Assembly: GCA_965227335.1 (NCBI GenBank)
Contig: CBDDFV010000002.1
Location: 310,001 to 374,000, forward strand
DNA length: 64,000 nt
Source: CBDDFV01 sp965227335
Lineage (GTDB): Bacteria > Planctomycetota > Phycisphaerae > Phycisphaerales > SM1A02
Direction of reading: 5' to 3'
This document shows, piece by piece, positions 24,559-33,590 of the stretch. The position numbers and the translations under genes are program-made. The notes below the pieces were generated by a model. That model was not told where the DNA came from, searched no databases, and saw nothing but the letters and a program-made list of their open reading frames with translations. Numbering within the stretch: position 1 is the first letter of the stretch; each line of letters opens with the position of its first letter.

Positions 24559-26247
24559 TCAGCCCCAGGCGCCGAGGAGGATGGCGAGGTCGGCCGGTCC
24601 GACGACGCCGTCGCCGTCGAGGTCCTGCGGGCAGTCTTCGCACGGGCCCCACGCGCCGAGGAGGACGGCGAGGTCGGCGGCGTCGACGTCGCCGTCCATG
24701 TCGAAGTCAGCCGGGTCGATCGGGGCGCCTTCGACGGTGAACGAGAGCGTTTCGCCGGTGCTCATGTTGTCGTTCCAGTCGATGGCGGTGACGAAGTACT
24801 CGACGAGGCCGCCGCTGACGCCGGGGATCTCGCCCCGGTAGATCTGACCGCCGGAGTGGAGCATGTCGACCTGCTGCGTATCGCCGCCGTTGACGGAATA
24901 GTGCAGGGTGATGCCCTTGTCGAAGAAGTTCCGGTCGGAGGTCATCGAGTCGAGGACGGCGACGCGGACGACATAGGGGCCGTCGTTGTCGGCGGTGTCG
25001 GCGAGCTGCTCGGTGTCGACGATGGTCGGCGGGATGGTGTCGGCGGGGCCGTTGTTGATGTAGATCCGGTTGGTGTAGTTCCCGGATTCGCCCTGGGCGG
25101 TGATGATGTCATAGTCGCCGTCGTTGTCGACGTCGCCGGCCATGATGTCGAGCGTGGAGTCGCCCTGGTTGGGCATGACGCCGCTGACCTGGTTGAAGAC
25201 GCCCGAGCCGTTGTTGTTGTAGACCTTCTCCGCGGTGCCGCCGAGCCGGCCGATGAAGAGGTCGAGGTCGCCGTCGTTGTCGTAGTCCACGAACTTCGAG
25301 TCGTTGTCATCCTGACTCGGGTTCGGGTTGATGTTGCCGCTGATGTTGCTGAACCCGCCGCTCCCGTTGTTCAGGAGCAGGATCTCGGAGTTGCCGCTGC
25401 CGCCGTTCGCGCCGAGGAGGTCGATGGCCCCGTCGCCGTTGATGTCGCCGAAATCGTAGCTGTAGCAGCTGTTGTCGGCGGGGGCGGAGATCTGGGTGAA
25501 GACGCCCGTGCCGTCGTTGCGGTAGAGGCGGCTGTTGTTCGTGCCCGTCGACGCCGTGCGAATGTCAATGTCGAAGTCGCCGTCGATGTCGCCGAAGATG
25601 CAGTCCATGTTGTTGCACACGTTCTGCTGCGGCAGGTTGGTGGCGGTGGCGTCGGTGAAGAAGCCGTTCCCGTCGTTCAGGTAGAGACGGTACTGGCCGC
25701 ACGAGAAACGGGTGGTCGAACCGCTGGTGATGTAGAGGTCGAGGTCGCCGTCGTTGTCGACGTCGCCGAACTGGCCGCGCGAACTCGCGAGCGTGATCTG
25801 CGGCAGCCGGGTCGCCGTCTCATTCGTGAAGTCCCCCGTGCCGTCGTTCACGAACAACTGCGGCTGTCGGTTGAAGTCCTGCACGAAGAGGATGTCGAGG
25901 TCGCCGTCACGCTCGATATCGCCCAGCTCCACGCCGCGGGCGAGCAGCGACACGCTGTCGATGCGGCTCGACTCGTCGGTGAAGAAACCGGCGCCGTCGT
26001 TGATGTACAGCTTCTGCCGCTGCGGGGTCCCCGGATTGCTGAAGTTGCCGCCGTTGGCGAAGATCAGGTCGAGATCGCCGTCGTTGTCGAGATCGCCCAG
26101 CGTCGCCTGGTTGGAATAGTCGACCGGACCGGGATTCGGAAACCGCGTCGAGGTTTCCTGGGTGTACTGCTGGGCCAACGCCGGAGCGCCGAGGCAGCAC
26201 ACCGCCGCCGCCGTGGCGATCGACGCCCGAAGAACCTGAACTGACAT
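24559..26247 (-). CDS. Secreted FG-GAP/VCBS repeat protein with dockerin-like tail
   Basis: 562 residues; start 26247 (MSVQVLRAS) has GAGAGGAG about 9 bases upstream and a signal peptide ending near APALAQ. Residues ~30-370 hold about seven FG-GAP repeats with Asp-rich calcium loops (LGDLDNDGDLDLIFANGG, FGDVDNDGDLDLYITSG, VDYDNDGDLDLFIGRLGG, AGDVDNDGDYDIITAQG), as expected for an integrin-alpha-like seven-bladed propeller. A beta domain follows (YVVRVAVLDSMTSDRNF, GGLVEYFVTAIDWNDNMSTG). The tail is a two-loop dockerin-like module (MDGDVDAADLAVLLGAWG, DGVVGPADLAILLGAWG). No catalytic motif is seen. Adhesion or surface binding is likely. It is on the same strand as the flanking S8 genes but has its own terminator. 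Confidence 0.82.
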   Translation of the reverse strand: MSVQVLRASIATAAAVCCLGAPALAQQYTQETSTRFPNPGPVDYSNQATLGDLDNDGDLDLIFANGGNFSNPGTPQRQKLYINDGAGFFTDESSRIDSVSLLARGVELGDIERDGDLDILFVQDFNRQPQLFVNDGTGDFTNETATRLPQITLASSRGQFGDVDNDGDLDLYITSGSTTRFSCGQYRLYLNDGNGFFTDATATNLPQQNVCNNMDCIFGDIDGDFDIDIRTASTGTNNSRLYRNDGTGVFTQISAPADNSCYSYDFGDINGDGAIDLLGANGGSGNSEILLLNNGSGGFSNISGNINPNPSQDDNDSKFVDYDNDGDLDLFIGRLGGTAEKVYNNNGSGVFNQVSGVMPNQGDSTLDIMAGDVDNDGDYDIITAQGESGNYTNRIYINNGPADTIPPTIVDTEQLADTADNDGPYVVRVAVLDSMTSDRNFFDKGITLHYSVNGGDTQQVDMLHSGGQIYRGEIPGVSGGLVEYFVTAIDWNDNMSTGETLSFTVEGAPIDPADFDMDGDVDAADLAVLLGAWGPCEDCPQDLDGDGVVGPADLAILLGAWG

Positions 26248-26441
26248 GGAACGTATCTCCTCTCGAGAAGCTCGTGGGGGACCGCCCGGAACGCCTCGGG
26301 TCATCGATCGCCCGGTTGCGTGGCGTCCATCGCGCGGCAGGAACCACAAGAATACCCCGCGGCACACCCCCGCCACAAGGGAAAAGCCCTGCCCACACCC
26401 GACTTGGACGCATTTCCCGCCCCGCCCCCCGCCGCCGACGC

Positions 26442-27953
26442 TTACCCCCACGCCGCGAGCAGAATCGCGATATCAGACGCGCCGACCGACCCGTCGCCGT
26501 CCAGATCCGCCCCGCAGCTCCCGCAAGGACCCCACGAGGCCAGCAGCAAGGCCAGATCCGACGGCCCCACCGAACCATCACCGTCCAGATCCGCGGGCGA
26601 TCCCAGACCCGATTCGACCTCCGCCAACGCCGCCGCCGCGTCAACCAACCCCCACCCCGTGTCCGTGTCGTAGCCGGGATCATCCACGTCCATCGTGGTC
26701 GCGGTGAGAATGGCCTCGATGCCGTCATGGTCCAGCCCGGGATCAAGCGCCAGCATCAGCGCGGCGGTCCCCGCCACGTGCGGCGTCGCCATCGACGTGC
26801 CTGTCTTGTACCCGTACCCCGACGCCCCGCTCAGCGAGTACACGTTCCAGCCCGGACCCGACACGGTCAGCTCCGAGCCCTGCCCGGAACTGCCCACCCG
26901 CACGCCCTGGTTGTTCACGTTCGCGATGGCCATCGTCTCCGGCCAGCGAGCGGGATAGGCGACGCCGAACCCGGGGAAGTTCCCCGCCGCACAGACCAGC
27001 ACCACGCCCGCATCACGCGCGGCGAGCACCGAATCGTGGAGCAACTGCGTGCCGCTGAAATACTGCAGGCTCAGGTTGGCGATGTCGACGTCGTTCGCGG
27101 CGCTCCAGAAGAGCGCCTCGGCGAGATCCGACTCCGGACCGGAACACCCGTTCAGCATGCGGACGGGGACCAGCGTCGCCTCCCACGCCACGCCCGCCAC
27201 ACCGGCGGCGTTGTTCGCGTTCGCGGCGATCGTTCCCGCCACATGGGTGCCGTGATCGCAACTGTCCGAAGTATCTCCGCTGTCATCGACGACGTTCACG
27301 CCCGGAATCATCTTGTCCGCGATCTCGGGGTGCTCATTCACGCCCGAATCGAGCACGCCGATCACCAGCGACGCGTCGCCGGTCGTGTACTCCCACGCCG
27401 CGAGCGCATTGATGTCCATCCCCGGCGTGCCGGGCGTGCCGAGAATCGGCTGCCCGGTGTTGTGCATGCCGTAAAGGAGATCGAAGCTCGGATCATTCGG
27501 CGGGTCGACCGCCGCGACGCCGCCGATGCCGTCGAGTTCGACATGCTCGAACACCGCCTCGAACGCACGCAACGCCGCGGCGAGGTCGGGCGTCGCCGTG
27601 CCGACGGGCGTGTGCACCCGGTAGTAGCGGTCCAGCCGGAACGCGGCGGCGCGGGCGCGGTCGGCGTCGTCGAGTTCGATCACGGGCGTGGCGTCCGTCA
27701 CCCCCCACTGCTGCAACACGCCCGCAAGGGCGAAGTGCGGCCCGCCGTCCGGCGCAATGAAGGCCGGCCCGCCGTCCGCCGCGCCGAGCACCGCGACGCC
27801 CGGCCGCACCCGCACGATGACGTGCGTGGTGGCGTGGCCGCCGATCTGGTCGGGCTGACCGAACGATCGCGGATTGTGGACGCCGTCCGCGCCGAGGGCG
27901 AGGGACGTGCAGACACCGAGAACGACAGCGGCGAGGGGGACGTGGATCTTCAT
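26442..27953 (-). CDS. Secreted S8 subtilisin-like serine protease with dockerin-like tail
   Basis: 503 residues; start 27953 (MKIHVPLAAVVLGVCTSLALG) gives a good signal peptide although its ribosome site is weak. After a prodomain of ~130 residues, the catalytic domain shows the triad D202 (VIGVLDSGVNEHP), H234 (CDHGTHVAGTIAAN) and S387 (TGTSMATPHVAGTAA). It resembles fervidolysin-type subtilases. The C-terminus is a dockerin-like tail with two loops (DLDGDGSVGPSDLALLLASW, DLDGDGSVGASDIAILLAAW). Compared with the other two S8 proteases here it is the shortest and lacks extra beta domains. It is divergent from kdsC, with a repeat-bearing gap of about 490 bases between. Confidence 0.9.
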   Translation of the reverse strand: MKIHVPLAAVVLGVCTSLALGADGVHNPRSFGQPDQIGGHATTHVIVRVRPGVAVLGAADGGPAFIAPDGGPHFALAGVLQQWGVTDATPVIELDDADRARAAAFRLDRYYRVHTPVGTATPDLAAALRAFEAVFEHVELDGIGGVAAVDPPNDPSFDLLYGMHNTGQPILGTPGTPGMDINALAAWEYTTGDASLVIGVLDSGVNEHPEIADKMIPGVNVVDDSGDTSDSCDHGTHVAGTIAANANNAAGVAGVAWEATLVPVRMLNGCSGPESDLAEALFWSAANDVDIANLSLQYFSGTQLLHDSVLAARDAGVVLVCAAGNFPGFGVAYPARWPETMAIANVNNQGVRVGSSGQGSELTVSGPGWNVYSLSGASGYGYKTGTSMATPHVAGTAALMLALDPGLDHDGIEAILTATTMDVDDPGYDTDTGWGLVDAAAALAEVESGLGSPADLDGDGSVGPSDLALLLASWGPCGSCGADLDGDGSVGASDIAILLAAWG

Positions 27954-28175
27954 GGGCGCATTCTGCTTTCGGACGCGGGGTGGGGGTCGGGCGACCGGTC
28001 GCTCTAGCGTAGCCGTCGAGCCGGCGTCCGGGACAGGATTCGCGGAAACCCCCGCGGATGTTGCGGCGGGACATCGGCCTGACCCGGACCGTCCGAGAAG
28101 AACCCCGCCGAACCACCCGGCCCGATCAGGCGAGCTTCCCGCTCCCGCCGTGCGCACGAACGCGTCGCCGCCGCG

Positions 28176-28364
28176 TGCGCACGCCGGAGCGGGAGGCCGC
28201 GCGGCGGGGGCGAAAACCGGTTTCGCCCGCGCGGCGTCGGGCGCGGCCGGGGCGAGAATGATTTTCGCCCGGGCGGGAGCGTCGTTCGCCACGGTGGGAG
28301 CGGATCCCGCGCGGGTGGGAACGACGTTCGCCGAGGCGGCAGCGACCGCCGCGCGGGTGAACCG
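28176..28364. repeat. Degenerate 21-bp tandem repeat, about nine units
   Basis: In the 490-bp gap 27954-28443 the sequence repeats with a 21-base period. Units begin at 28176, 28197, 28218, 28239, 28260, 28281, 28302, 28323 and 28344. Common features are TTCGCC/GCGCG-type cores and GGGAGC or GGGAAC ends. Two units contain inverted repeats (GGCGAAA...TTTCGCC around 28209-28227). GTGCGCAC octamers at 28150 and 28175 precede it. Both strands stay open through it, giving heptad-like peptides, but there is no sign of translation. Confidence 0.6.
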
Positions 28365-28443
28365 CGGCCCCGCCGGCCCGGTGCGTCGTGGGGCGGGGGT
28401 TCGGGAATCCTTCTACAATGCGGTCAGGAGCTTCCCCCGACCC

Positions 28444-28983
28444 GTGACCGACCTCACCCGCCTGCAACTTCTGTGCTTCGATGTCGACGGCGTCATGACC
28501 GACGGCGGTCTGATCTACGACGACGCCGGCTACGAGACCAAGCGGTTCGACGCGCGGGACGGGCTGGCGATCAAGGCGTGGATGCGGCTCGGGGGCGAGG
28601 TCGCCATCGTGACCGGCCGGGGCGGCGGGGCGGTGCAGCGTCGCGCCCGCGAACTGGGCATCCAGACGCTGGTCGAGCAGACCCACGACAAGCTCACGGA
28701 TGTCGAAGGCCTGGCCAACGCCCGCGGGCTCGAGGCGGACCAGGTGCTCTTCATGGGCGACGACCTCGCGGATCTCGAGGTGATGGACTGGGTCGGCGTG
28801 GCCGTCGCGCCGCCTGACGCCGCGCCGGAGATCCGCGCCCTCGCGTCGTTCGTCACCGAGGCGCGTGGCGGTCACGGCGCGGTGCGGGAGGCGATCGAGC
28901 AGGTGATTCGCGGTCAGGGACGATGGGACGAGGTGCTCGCTCATTTCCGGCCGCGGGCGAACGCGGCGAGGGGGAACGCATGA
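28444..28983 (+). CDS. kdsC: 3-deoxy-D-manno-octulosonate 8-phosphate phosphatase
   Basis: 179 residues. KdsC removes phosphate from KDO-8-P in the synthesis of the LPS inner-core sugar KDO. It belongs to the cap-less C0 HAD subclass. Motifs seen: CFDVDGVMTDG (D13, D15), then TGRGGGAVQRRARELGI, the lysine in THDKLTDV, and FMGDDLADLEVM. The frame is open far upstream, but similarity begins at GTG 28444, which gives the usual length. A TACAAT -10-like sequence lies at 28414-28419. The stop overlaps the next start by 4 bases (ATGA), so kdsC and the Lpt-like gene are translated together, as kdsC-lptC-lptA are linked in E. coli. Confidence 0.92.
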   Translation: MTDLTRLQLLCFDVDGVMTDGGLIYDDAGYETKRFDARDGLAIKAWMRLGGEVAIVTGRGGGAVQRRARELGIQTLVEQTHDKLTDVEGLANARGLEADQVLFMGDDLADLEVMDWVGVAVAPPDAAPEIRALASFVTEARGGHGAVREAIEQVIRGQGRWDEVLAHFRPRANAARGNA

Positions 28984-31900
28984 CGAATCCGTTGCTCGAC
29001 GACGGGGCCGCGACGCCGCCGCCCCCGACCGCCCGACGTCGACGGGGTCGCCAGATCGCGCTGGTCGCGGGGTGCGCGATCATCGGCCTGATGTTCCTCG
29101 TCGTGCTCCTGCAGATCGGCGGGGAGGAGACGCCCGCGAACGATCCCGCCGCGATCGACCTCGACGTCATCGACCTCGTCACGCCGGAGGGCCTGAACGA
29201 CGACGATCGGGCGGGGCGCGGGATGAACATGGACGGGCAGGACATCGGCCTCGTCTACGGCGGCTGGATTCAGGCGACGGACAAGGACGATCCGACCCGC
29301 GTCACGCAGCAGTACCGCTGCACGCGGCTCGACCCCGACCCGCCCGGCTTCACCGAGGGCTGGGTCCGGATGGAGAACCCGCAGGCGGAGCTGTTCCTCG
29401 ACAACGGGCGCATCCTGACGCTCGAAGGCGACAGCGCGCTCGTCCACACGCCGGAGGGCGAAATGGAGTCCGGCACGCTGAGCGGCGACGTGCTGATCAA
29501 GCTGTTCGAGCCCGTCGACGGCCGCCCCGTCGACACCAGCGCGGACCGCCCGACCCTGATCATGGCCACCCCGGAGGCGTCGTTCGACAACTATCTCGGC
29601 GAGGTGTCGTGCCCGCTCGGCATCCGCGTGAGCGCGCCGAGCGCGGAGTTCCTCGGCGGCGACATGCGACTGCTCGTCAATGATCAGACGCAACGGATCT
29701 CCATGGTCATCAACGAGGTCGATTCGATCCGATTCGTCGACGCCGAACGCGTCGCCGCGGCCCCCGCGCCCGTGGCGAACGAACCCGCGGCGGCGGCGAA
29801 CGCGGACGGCGATCCCGGGCGCGTCGCGGACGGACCGACGACCCCGACGCCCGCCGCGCCATCCCCACCCGCCGCCGACTTCTACCGGCTCGTGATGACG
29901 GAGGACGTGATGATCGAGCAGGGCGACCTCACCACCGGACGACGCGTCATCGGCGACCGACTCGACCTCATCTTCTCGTTCGAAAGCGACACGCTCGGCG
30001 AAGCGACCGCCCTCGGCCCCGCGCGGCCGGACCGGCGATCCGCCCGACGCGGAAAGGGAGCGGATGTGAGCCACCTCCGTGCAGATCACACACGGTCCGA
30101 TGTCTGGACCGACGGGCGGCGCGGCGTGCGTCCGCTCACCACCACCATCGTCTCGCTCGCCATCGGCGCCTCCGCGGCCCAGGCTGTTCCCACGACGTCC
30201 CTGACGCCCGCCCCGTCGGCGACGGACACGTACGTGCGGTGCAGCGGTCCGCTGGTGCTGACCCCGCTCGCGCCGGACGATCCCGATCGTCCCGCGCGTC
30301 CGGACGATTCCTACCTCACGATCACGGGCAATCCCGTGCGGGCGAGCGACCTCGGCGATGATGTGCACGCGGTCGGCGAACGGTTGTTCTACGACACGCG
30401 GACTCGTCGCGCGGAGCTGCACGGTTCGGAGACGGGTCTGATGCAGTTGGTGGCGTCCGACCTGCACGCCGCCGCGCCGATGCTGTGGATCACCCCGGAC
30501 GACGGCCGGGCGGGCCTGGCCGGGACGGGATGGATGAAGGTCAGTTCAGCGACGAGCCCGCCCCCGCCGTCGCGCGACGCGCTCATGCAGCAGTGGCGGA
30601 CGGCGGTGGCGACGGCGGAAGCGGTCCGCGAGGGTCGCGACCAGCCCGCCCCCGCGCCGGACCCGGTTCCCGCGTCGCCGCAGCGGACGCTGCACATCAC
30701 GTGGACGGAGGGCGTGAACCTCACCTTCGCCGAGAGCGGGGGCGACGAGTCCTCGCGTCGGATCCGGGAGGCCGTATTCAACGGCGACGTGGATGTCGAG
30801 GGGCGCGACTTCGCGCTCGACGCCGCGCGGATGACCGTCGGTTTCGACGAGGCGGGTTCATCGGAGAGCGACATTCGTTCGATTCTGGCCGAGGGCGCCG
30901 TGCGGGCGGAGAACCTGGGCGAGGCCGGCGTGATCGCCTGCCGCACGCTCACGCTCGATCTCACGCCGGTGAACGGCGAGCCCGCGCCGGACCGCATGCT
31001 GGCCGTCGGCGATGTGATGGCGGCCGACGCGTCGCAGACCATCTGGACGAACCGGCTGGAGGTCACGTTCGATCCCGCCGCCCCGCGCGAGATGACGGAC
31101 CGGGACCTCGCCGGCGCGCCGGACCGATCGCTCCGCAATGTCGACGCGAAGACCGTTCGGGCCGACGGCGGCGTGCAGGTGCTGCTCCCCGACGGCGAAC
31201 GGATCTTCGCCGACGAACTCGACGGCGACGTCCCCGCGGGACGGGTTGAGCTGCGGGGCGAGAACGTGCTCATCGTTCGCGATGATGTCGTGATCGACCG
31301 CGGCCGCGAAATCCTGGTCATCGACCCCGGCGACCAGGGCGAACCCACCGCGGAGTGGAAGGGACCCGGCACGTTCACGCTCTTCAACCAGGCCGTCCAG
31401 CCCGCCAGCCGCGAACGCCTCGATCCCGACGAGATCCGCCGACGCGTGGGCGCCAGCCGCTCCACCGCCCGCATCGACTGGTCCGAACAGATGCGCTACG
31501 ACGGACGCGGCGAGAACGGCGCGGCGACCGTCGAGTTCCGCGGCGCGGTCGACGGCCAGGCCGACCCCTCCGCCCTTGAACATCACGAAGTCAGGGCCCG
31601 CACGCTCACCCTCGGGCTCAGTCCGTCCGTGCGCGGCCCGGAAGCCGCCCCGCCCAACACCCCCGCCGACACGCCCGAGACCGCGGGCGAGAAGGACCCG
31701 CTCAAGGGCCGCTCGATCCGGACCATGATCGCCAAGGGCGACGCCACGGTGGAGAGCCGCACGTGGGAGCAGGAGGATCGCAGCGATGCGCCGCGGATCT
31801 TCGCGGTCTCCGGCCAGCACATCGAGCACGACCAGGTGACGGAACAGTCGCGGGTGGTCGGCGACGGGAAGCTGGTCATCCAGGATCTGCGGGGCGTCGA

Positions 31901-32402
31901 CCCCGGCGAAGCCCAACCCGCCGCGACCGGTTTGTCGGGCAAGGGCCTCTCGCGGTTCACGTGGTCGCAGGACCTGCACATCGACCCGATCGGCGACGAA
32001 CGGTTCCGCATGGAGATGAACGGCGACGTACAACTGCTGCATCAGGCCGCCGACGGCAGGGCCGCCGCCCTCACCGGCGAAACGCTCCGCTGCCGCTACC
32101 GTCGCATCGACGGCGGCGCGGATCGGGAGGAGGACACGCTCGGTCTGTCCGGCGCGGCGGAGATCGAACGCATCACCGGCGCGGGCGGCGTGATCGTCCG
32201 CACGCCCGAACGCGACATCGACTGCGACGAGTTCATCTATGACGCGGACACGCAGCTCGCACAGATCATCGGCCGCCCCGACCGTCCCGCGGTGATCATG
32301 ACGCGCGGCGGCATCGAGCCGGTCCGCGTGGTGCGGGCCGTCTGGAATCTGCGCAACGACGTGGTGACCGTCGAGTCGGGCGTCGGCGGCGCGGGCGGCT
32401 GA
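28980..32402 (+). CDS. Very large LptC/LptA (OstA)-like LPS-transport protein
   Basis: 1140 residues, with ATG overlapping the kdsC stop. One N-terminal membrane helix (residues ~20-42, IALVAGCAIIGLMFLVVLLQ) leaves the rest in the periplasm. Residues ~80-250 resemble LptC (GWVRMENPQAELFLDNGRIL, GTLSGDVLIKLF). Several later stretches follow the OstA/LptA beta-jellyroll pattern (AVFNGDVDVEGRDFALDAAR, VQVLLPDGERIFADELDGDV, DVQLLHQAADGRAAALTGET), separated by Pro/Ala-rich linkers. LptC and LptA pass LPS from the inner to the outer membrane; each is normally about 190 residues. I infer that this is a built-in bridge made of one LptC and several OstA units. Exact domain borders are unclear. Confidence 0.7.
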   Translation: MTNPLLDDGAATPPPPTARRRRGRQIALVAGCAIIGLMFLVVLLQIGGEETPANDPAAIDLDVIDLVTPEGLNDDDRAGRGMNMDGQDIGLVYGGWIQATDKDDPTRVTQQYRCTRLDPDPPGFTEGWVRMENPQAELFLDNGRILTLEGDSALVHTPEGEMESGTLSGDVLIKLFEPVDGRPVDTSADRPTLIMATPEASFDNYLGEVSCPLGIRVSAPSAEFLGGDMRLLVNDQTQRISMVINEVDSIRFVDAERVAAAPAPVANEPAAAANADGDPGRVADGPTTPTPAAPSPPAADFYRLVMTEDVMIEQGDLTTGRRVIGDRLDLIFSFESDTLGEATALGPARPDRRSARRGKGADVSHLRADHTRSDVWTDGRRGVRPLTTTIVSLAIGASAAQAVPTTSLTPAPSATDTYVRCSGPLVLTPLAPDDPDRPARPDDSYLTITGNPVRASDLGDDVHAVGERLFYDTRTRRAELHGSETGLMQLVASDLHAAAPMLWITPDDGRAGLAGTGWMKVSSATSPPPPSRDALMQQWRTAVATAEAVREGRDQPAPAPDPVPASPQRTLHITWTEGVNLTFAESGGDESSRRIREAVFNGDVDVEGRDFALDAARMTVGFDEAGSSESDIRSILAEGAVRAENLGEAGVIACRTLTLDLTPVNGEPAPDRMLAVGDVMAADASQTIWTNRLEVTFDPAAPREMTDRDLAGAPDRSLRNVDAKTVRADGGVQVLLPDGERIFADELDGDVPAGRVELRGENVLIVRDDVVIDRGREILVIDPGDQGEPTAEWKGPGTFTLFNQAVQPASRERLDPDEIRRRVGASRSTARIDWSEQMRYDGRGENGAATVEFRGAVDGQADPSALEHHEVRARTLTLGLSPSVRGPEAAPPNTPADTPETAGEKDPLKGRSIRTMIAKGDATVESRTWEQEDRSDAPRIFAVSGQHIEHDQVTEQSRVVGDGKLVIQDLRGVDPGEAQPAATGLSGKGLSRFTWSQDLHIDPIGDERFRMEMNGDVQLLHQAADGRAAALTGETLRCRYRRIDGGADREEDTLGLSGAAEIERITGAGGVIVRTPERDIDCDEFIYDADTQLAQIIGRPDRPAVIMTRGGIEPVRVVRAVWNLRNDVVTVESGVGGAGG

Positions 32403-32421
32403 GCGTTCGGCCGGATGGAAT

Positions 32422-32973
32422 TCAGCTCGACTTGCGTCCGGTGACGCGATAGGACTCCCGTTCGCCGCGCCCGCGGAGCGGGTAGTCCTTGCGGAGCGGA
32501 TGCCCGGGGTAGTCTTCCCACATCAGGATGCGTCGAAGGTCCGGGTGGTTGCGGAAGCGGATTCCGAACATGTCGTAGATCTCGCGCTCCGGCCATTCGG
32601 CGGAGGGCCAGAGATCGGTGACGGAATCGACCTCGAGGGCGGGGTCGGGCGTCGTGCCGGAGGTGTCGAGGGTCGGATCGACGTAGATCTTGACCGTGAG
32701 CCGGCGTTCGTGCCGGTGGCTCTGGAGCAGGTAGATCACGGCGAACCGGCCGTCGGTCTTCGCCGGGTAGTTCAGGTAGTCGACCCCGACGACATCGGAG
32801 AGGGTGTTGTAATCGCAGGTCGGCTCATCGCGGAGGGAGCGCATGATGCGGTGGGCGTCGTCCACGGGGACCACGAGCGTCGTCTGGCCACGGAACTCCG
32901 TCGCCTTGAGCTTCACGTCAGGGAAGGCGGCCTTGACGATGGGCAGCGTGGGATGGTCGAGCGTCGGGGCCAT
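32422..32973 (-). CDS. nuoC: NADH-quinone oxidoreductase subunit C (30 kDa), standing alone
   Basis: 183 residues. NuoC is part of the peripheral arm of respiratory complex I. The family signature is intact: WPEREIYDMFGIRFRNHPDL, RRILMWEDYPGHPLRKDYPL, preceded by VDYLNYP and RLTVKIYVD. The ATG at 32973 has AGAGGA 7 bases upstream. The odd point is the location: no other nuo gene is near, although nuoC is normally inside a nuoA-N cluster. It is convergent with the Lpt-like gene and followed upstream by unrelated genes. No truncation or missing motif is visible, so it looks functional, either as a relocated single copy or as a second copy. Confidence 0.9.
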   Translation of the reverse strand: MAPTLDHPTLPIVKAAFPDVKLKATEFRGQTTLVVPVDDAHRIMRSLRDEPTCDYNTLSDVVGVDYLNYPAKTDGRFAVIYLLQSHRHERRLTVKIYVDPTLDTSGTTPDPALEVDSVTDLWPSAEWPEREIYDMFGIRFRNHPDLRRILMWEDYPGHPLRKDYPLRGRGERESYRVTGRKSS

Positions 32974-33083
32974 GGGGTTCCTCTGCGACAGGGACTGGGG
33001 GGAGCGCCTATTGAAGCCGGTCCGGGACGCTTCGACAACCCGGCCGGGGCGACGACTCGGGTCCGACCGGGCGGGGAAAGGGT

Positions 33084-33563
33084 TCAGCGTTGCCAGAGGC
33101 CGTGCTGAACGCCGCCCAGGATGTAGATCGCGAACGTCCCCTCGCCGGGAATCTCCAGCGGGGGATGGGCGATTTCGGCCCCCGCCGCCGTCGCCGCGGC
33201 GACCGCCGCCTCGATGTCGTCCACCAGCACGTACGGCCGCACCACTGCCGTTTCGTGCGCCGCCATGGGGGCGCGGACGCCGATCCGTCCGCCGTCCCGG
33301 AGCGCCGCCGTCCGCGCGCCGCCGAGGCCGGGGGCGGGTTCGCTGAACGTCACGCCGTGCGTCTGCGCCAGCGTGTCGCAGGTCGCGTCGACCTCGGGCG
33401 TCACGATCTCGAGGTATTCAATCAGCATGGCGGTCTCCGTGTGTGAAGATGCGGCGTGCGCCGGGTCGCCCGTCGGGCTCGAGGCGGTCGGCGTGCTGCA
33501 GGCGTTGAGCCCGCCCAGCACGATGGACATTGGAATCGCGACGGTGATGAAGACGCGCAGCAT
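33084..33563 (-). CDS. VOC/glyoxalase-fold lipoprotein
   Basis: 159 residues. ATG 33563 has AGGAGA 9 bases upstream. Residues 1-22 form a lipoprotein-type signal peptide with a lipobox-like LNAC, so the mature protein may be lipid-anchored. From residue ~45 a single VOC (vicinal oxygen chelate) domain follows: MLIEYLEIVTPEVDATCDTL, then RPYVLVDDIEAAVAAATAAG, ALRDGGRIGVRAPM and the end ILGGVQHGLWQR. VOC proteins include glyoxalases and dioxygenases and also metal-free binding proteins; ligand unknown. An internal ATG (MLIEYLEIV) could give a cytosolic form, but the upstream ribosome site favours the long form. Confidence 0.75.
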   Translation of the reverse strand: MLRVFITVAIPMSIVLGGLNACSTPTASSPTGDPAHAASSHTETAMLIEYLEIVTPEVDATCDTLAQTHGVTFSEPAPGLGGARTAALRDGGRIGVRAPMAAHETAVVRPYVLVDDIEAAVAAATAAGAEIAHPPLEIPGEGTFAIYILGGVQHGLWQR

Positions 33564-33590
33564 GATGTGGGTTTCTCCTGAAGAGCCTCG

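Noticed and set aside
21051..26244. Two long plus-strand open frames (21051-23273 and 23635-26244) opposite the S8 and FG-GAP genes
   Set aside because: The opposite strand encodes complete catalytic triads and repeats; the plus-strand peptides have no recognisable domain and are Val/Asp/Arg-rich.
27874..28443. N-terminal extension of KdsC through the 21-bp repeat region
   Set aside because: The frame is open, but KdsC homology begins at 28444, family length is matched from there, and the upstream peptide is low complexity.
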